From Puniceicoccaceae bacterium (GTDB lineage: Bacteria > Verrucomicrobiota > Verrucomicrobiia > Opitutales > Coraliomargaritaceae): a DNA stretch of 6,027 nt. The notes below the pieces were generated by a model. That model searched no databases, was not told where the DNA came from, and saw nothing but the letters and a program-made list of their open reading frames with translations. Position 1 is the first letter of the stretch. Every line of letters begins with the position of its first letter. The translations under genes and the position numbers were made by a program. Positions 3,947-6,027 of this stretch are shown in pieces. The DNA lies in contig PXBU01000403.1 of assembly GCA_003566795.1 (NCBI GenBank), forward strand, positions 1 to 6,027. The letters run 5' to 3'.

Positions 3947-6027
3947 ATGAAACCGACTCCACCCAGCGACGATGCGGTCGCATCGCCTAACCCAGCAAAC
4001 AAGCCATCCACCCCGCTGGGGTTGATGGGAGTGATCCTGCTCTCGGGCTTTGCCGCGCTGGTGTATCAAGTGCTCTGGATGCGCCAGCTAAGCCTCATTT
4101 TTGGCAATAGTGCGCATGCTGCCGCGCTCACGCTGGGCATTTTCTTTCTCGGGCTGGCCTGTGGCAGCGCGTTCTGGGGCTGGCTCTCCCCCCGCATCCA
4201 GCACCCGCTCCGCAGCTACGCCTGGCTGGAAGTGGGCATCGGACTGGGCGGCCTCCTTTGCTTGCCGCTGCTGCCGCTTTACCGCGCGGTCTATCCTCTG
4301 CTGTATGGGGAGTTTGCAGCCGCCTGGCTCTGGCTGGCCAAGGGGCTGTTGGCCGGCGTGATGGTATTTCCGGCGGCCTTCTTGATGGGGGGCACCATCC
4401 CCTTGATGGGTAAATTCCTGGTGCGCAGTCAACTCTCCTTCGGGCGTATCACGGCCTCGATCTACGGCCTGAATACGCTGGGTGCCGCCGCCGGCGCGTT
4501 TGCCGCCGCCTTTTTGATGCTGCCGAATCTGGGCTTTCGGTGGAGCTGCCTGACGGCGGTGGCGATTTCATTCACCGTCGCGCTGGTGGCCTGGCTGCTG
4601 GCGCGCCAGCCGGTAGCAGCGGTCGTGGAGAGTCCTCAGGTCGCGGAAGCACCGGCTTCCACCAGCAGCGGTCCGGCCATCACGCGTCCGCTGATCTGCC
4701 TACTGGCTTTTGTCTCCGGCTTTAACGTGCTGGGGCTGGAAGTGCTCTGGACGCGCATGTTTGCGCTGGTACACGAGAATTCGGTTTACAGCTTTGCCGC
4801 CATTCTGGTGGTGGTGCTACTGGCCCTCGCGGCCGGGGCCTGGCTGGCCTCCCGCCTGGCGGCGCGATCGGCCAACCCGGTGCCGATGTTGCATGCCCTC
4901 TGCCTACTCAGCGGGCTGGCCGTCTGGGCGGTGCCGACGCTCTTTATGCGTCTGACCGACGACATGCAAATGTTGCCGGAAAAAGCCTCGTTTGCCGCCT
5001 ATGTGACCCAGCTCTTTCTGACCGCCTTTGGCGCGATCGGACTGCCCTGCCTCTTACTGGGTGTCCTGTTTCCCTTCCTGATGAAAGCTGAGGAACGCTT
5101 CGCCCAGTCACCGGGACGCAGCATCGGCCTGCTAGCGGGACTCAACACGACCGGGGCGATTCTGGGCGCGGTGATATGCGGATTCCTGCTACTGGAATGG
5201 CTTGGCATGTGGCGCTCGATGCAGCTGCTGGCCGCTCTTTACCTACTGATTGCCTTGCTCTTGCCAGCCTTCGGCAATCTTGTCGGCCAAAGCATCAAAA
5301 TGGGGTCGCTGATCTCTTTGCTGCTGATCTTCAATGTCTGGAACCCGGCCGAAATGCCTGTCACCACCTTCGACCCCCGGGAGGGCACGCAGGTGGAGGT
5401 CGAGCGCTGGGAGGCCAGCGATAGCACCGTCTCGGTGGTGCGCAAAGAAAACGGCGAGCACGCGATCCGTATCAACACCAACTACAGTCTCGGCTCCAGC
5501 GAGGCTTACATGACGCAGATCTTCCAGACCCGGGTGCCGCTATTGGCATTCCCCGACACGAAAAGTATTTTTTATCTGGGAATGGGCACGGGGATCACTG
5601 CCGGGGAGGCACTCGACCAGCGGGAATATCCTCAAATCGAGCGCATAACCGTCTGCGAGGTATCGCCCCACGTGATCACCGCAGCCCATAAATACTTCGG
5701 CGGCAGCCCCGGTCGGCCCGACCTCACCCATGGGCTCTTCAAAGACCCGCGCGCCGAAGTCCTCGCCAAGGACGGGCGTAACCATCTGATGGCTTCGCCC
5801 GACCGCTACGACATGATCAACGCTGACCTCTTTCTACCCTATCGCAGCGGAATCGGCAGCCTTTACAGTTTGGAGCATTTCCGCACCGCGCGGGAGCGAC
5901 TCAATCCGGGAGGGGTTTTTGTGCAATGGCTACCGCTCTACCAACTCACCGAGCGTGAATTCGGCGTGATCGCCCGCACCATGCTGGAGGCATTTGACCA
6001 CGTCACGCTATGGCGCAATCACTTCAG
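3947..6027 (+). CDS. Multi-pass membrane protein with C-terminal spermidine-synthase-like domain, partial
   Basis: The frame is open from ATG 3947 to the window edge (693 codons seen; the C-terminus is missing). TAG two codons upstream excludes a longer start; no Shine-Dalgarno is evident. After a proline-rich leader (1-24) come about a dozen hydrophobic segments in two repeated halves (about 25-220 and 248-462), joined by an alanine/proline/serine-rich linker (221-246). The soluble part (about 470 on) looks like a spermidine synthase/methyltransferase Rossmann fold: GMGTG (545-549), Glu571 in C-E-V-S as the ribose-binding acid, DG at 609-610, Asp627 in N-A-D-L-F, then L-P-Y-R-S-G-I-G-S-L-Y and N-P-G-G-V-F-V-Q-W. 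This matches the proteins annotated as fused MFS/spermidine synthase. Classical aminopropyltransferases have D-x-x-D-P near Asp627, absent here, so substrate and reaction are uncertain. It is divergent from the ArsR-methyltransferase gene. Confidence 0.88.
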   Translation, partial: MKPTPPSDDAVASPNPANKPSTPLGLMGVILLSGFAALVYQVLWMRQLSLIFGNSAHAAALTLGIFFLGLACGSAFWGWLSPRIQHPLRSYAWLEVGIGLGGLLCLPLLPLYRAVYPLLYGEFAAAWLWLAKGLLAGVMVFPAAFLMGGTIPLMGKFLVRSQLSFGRITASIYGLNTLGAAAGAFAAAFLMLPNLGFRWSCLTAVAISFTVALVAWLLARQPVAAVVESPQVAEAPASTSSGPAITRPLICLLAFVSGFNVLGLEVLWTRMFALVHENSVYSFAAILVVVLLALAAGAWLASRLAARSANPVPMLHALCLLSGLAVWAVPTLFMRLTDDMQMLPEKASFAAYVTQLFLTAFGAIGLPCLLLGVLFPFLMKAEERFAQSPGRSIGLLAGLNTTGAILGAVICGFLLLEWLGMWRSMQLLAALYLLIALLLPAFGNLVGQSIKMGSLISLLLIFNVWNPAEMPVTTFDPREGTQVEVERWEASDSTVSVVRKENGEHAIRINTNYSLGSSEAYMTQIFQTRVPLLAFPDTKSIFYLGMGTGITAGEALDQREYPQIERITVCEVSPHVITAAHKYFGGSPGRPDLTHGLFKDPRAEVLAKDGRNHLMASPDRYDMINADLFLPYRSGIGSLYSLEHFRTARERLNPGGVFVQWLPLYQLTEREFGVIARTMLEAFDHVTLWRNHF

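Noticed and set aside
4088..5785. Several 60-114 codon open frames on both strands inside the last gene
   Set aside because: They are shadows of the 693-codon frame starting at 3947, which has the membrane segments and SAM-fold motifs.

Overview
The window reads as chromosomal DNA of a Gram-negative bacterium with a fairly high GC content. Verrucomicrobiota (Opitutae/Puniceicoccales-like) is my best guess from the style of the housekeeping gene, the ArsR-methyltransferase fusion, the membrane-anchored spermidine-synthase-like protein and the dense extragenic palindromes. No marker here settles the taxonomy.

Layout, left to right. (1) Positions 1-184, minus strand: the 5' end of a gene for a small exported protein with a clear signal peptide. 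(2) Positions 185-594 hold no intact gene. The minus strand carries a decayed type II toxin-antitoxin pair: the C-terminal part of a VapB-like antitoxin (479-586), joined by an ATGA overlap to a PIN toxin (360-482) that has lost its middle, leaving the N-terminal 21 or so residues fused in frame to the C-terminal 19 or so. (3) Positions 595-1080, plus: coaD, an intact phosphopantetheine adenylyltransferase whose Shine-Dalgarno and start codon lie inside a hairpin. (4) Positions 1081-2427, plus: a TetA-like major facilitator exporter that starts at the base after the coaD stop, in the same frame. (5) Positions 2428-2610: a convergent intergenic region with three copies of a short palindrome (GGGAG head, CTCCGT loop). 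(6) Positions 2611-3540, minus: an ArsR-type winged helix fused to a SAM-dependent methyltransferase. (7) Positions 3541-3946: a divergent intergenic region with two copies of a second, larger palindromic element built from two inverted GTAG-headed hairpins. (8) Positions 3947 to the right edge, plus: a large multi-pass membrane protein with a C-terminal spermidine-synthase-like domain, cut off by the window.

How it fits together. coaD and the exporter look like a translationally coupled pair. The ArsR-methyltransferase and the spermidine-synthase-like gene are divergent and both carry nucleotide-methionine-binding (SAM or decarboxylated SAM) folds, so a regulatory link is possible but unproven. 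The most notable content is not in the intact genes. It is the two REP-like repeat families, whose arms show compensatory base changes and which bracket one gene, and the internally deleted vapBC relic beside coaD.
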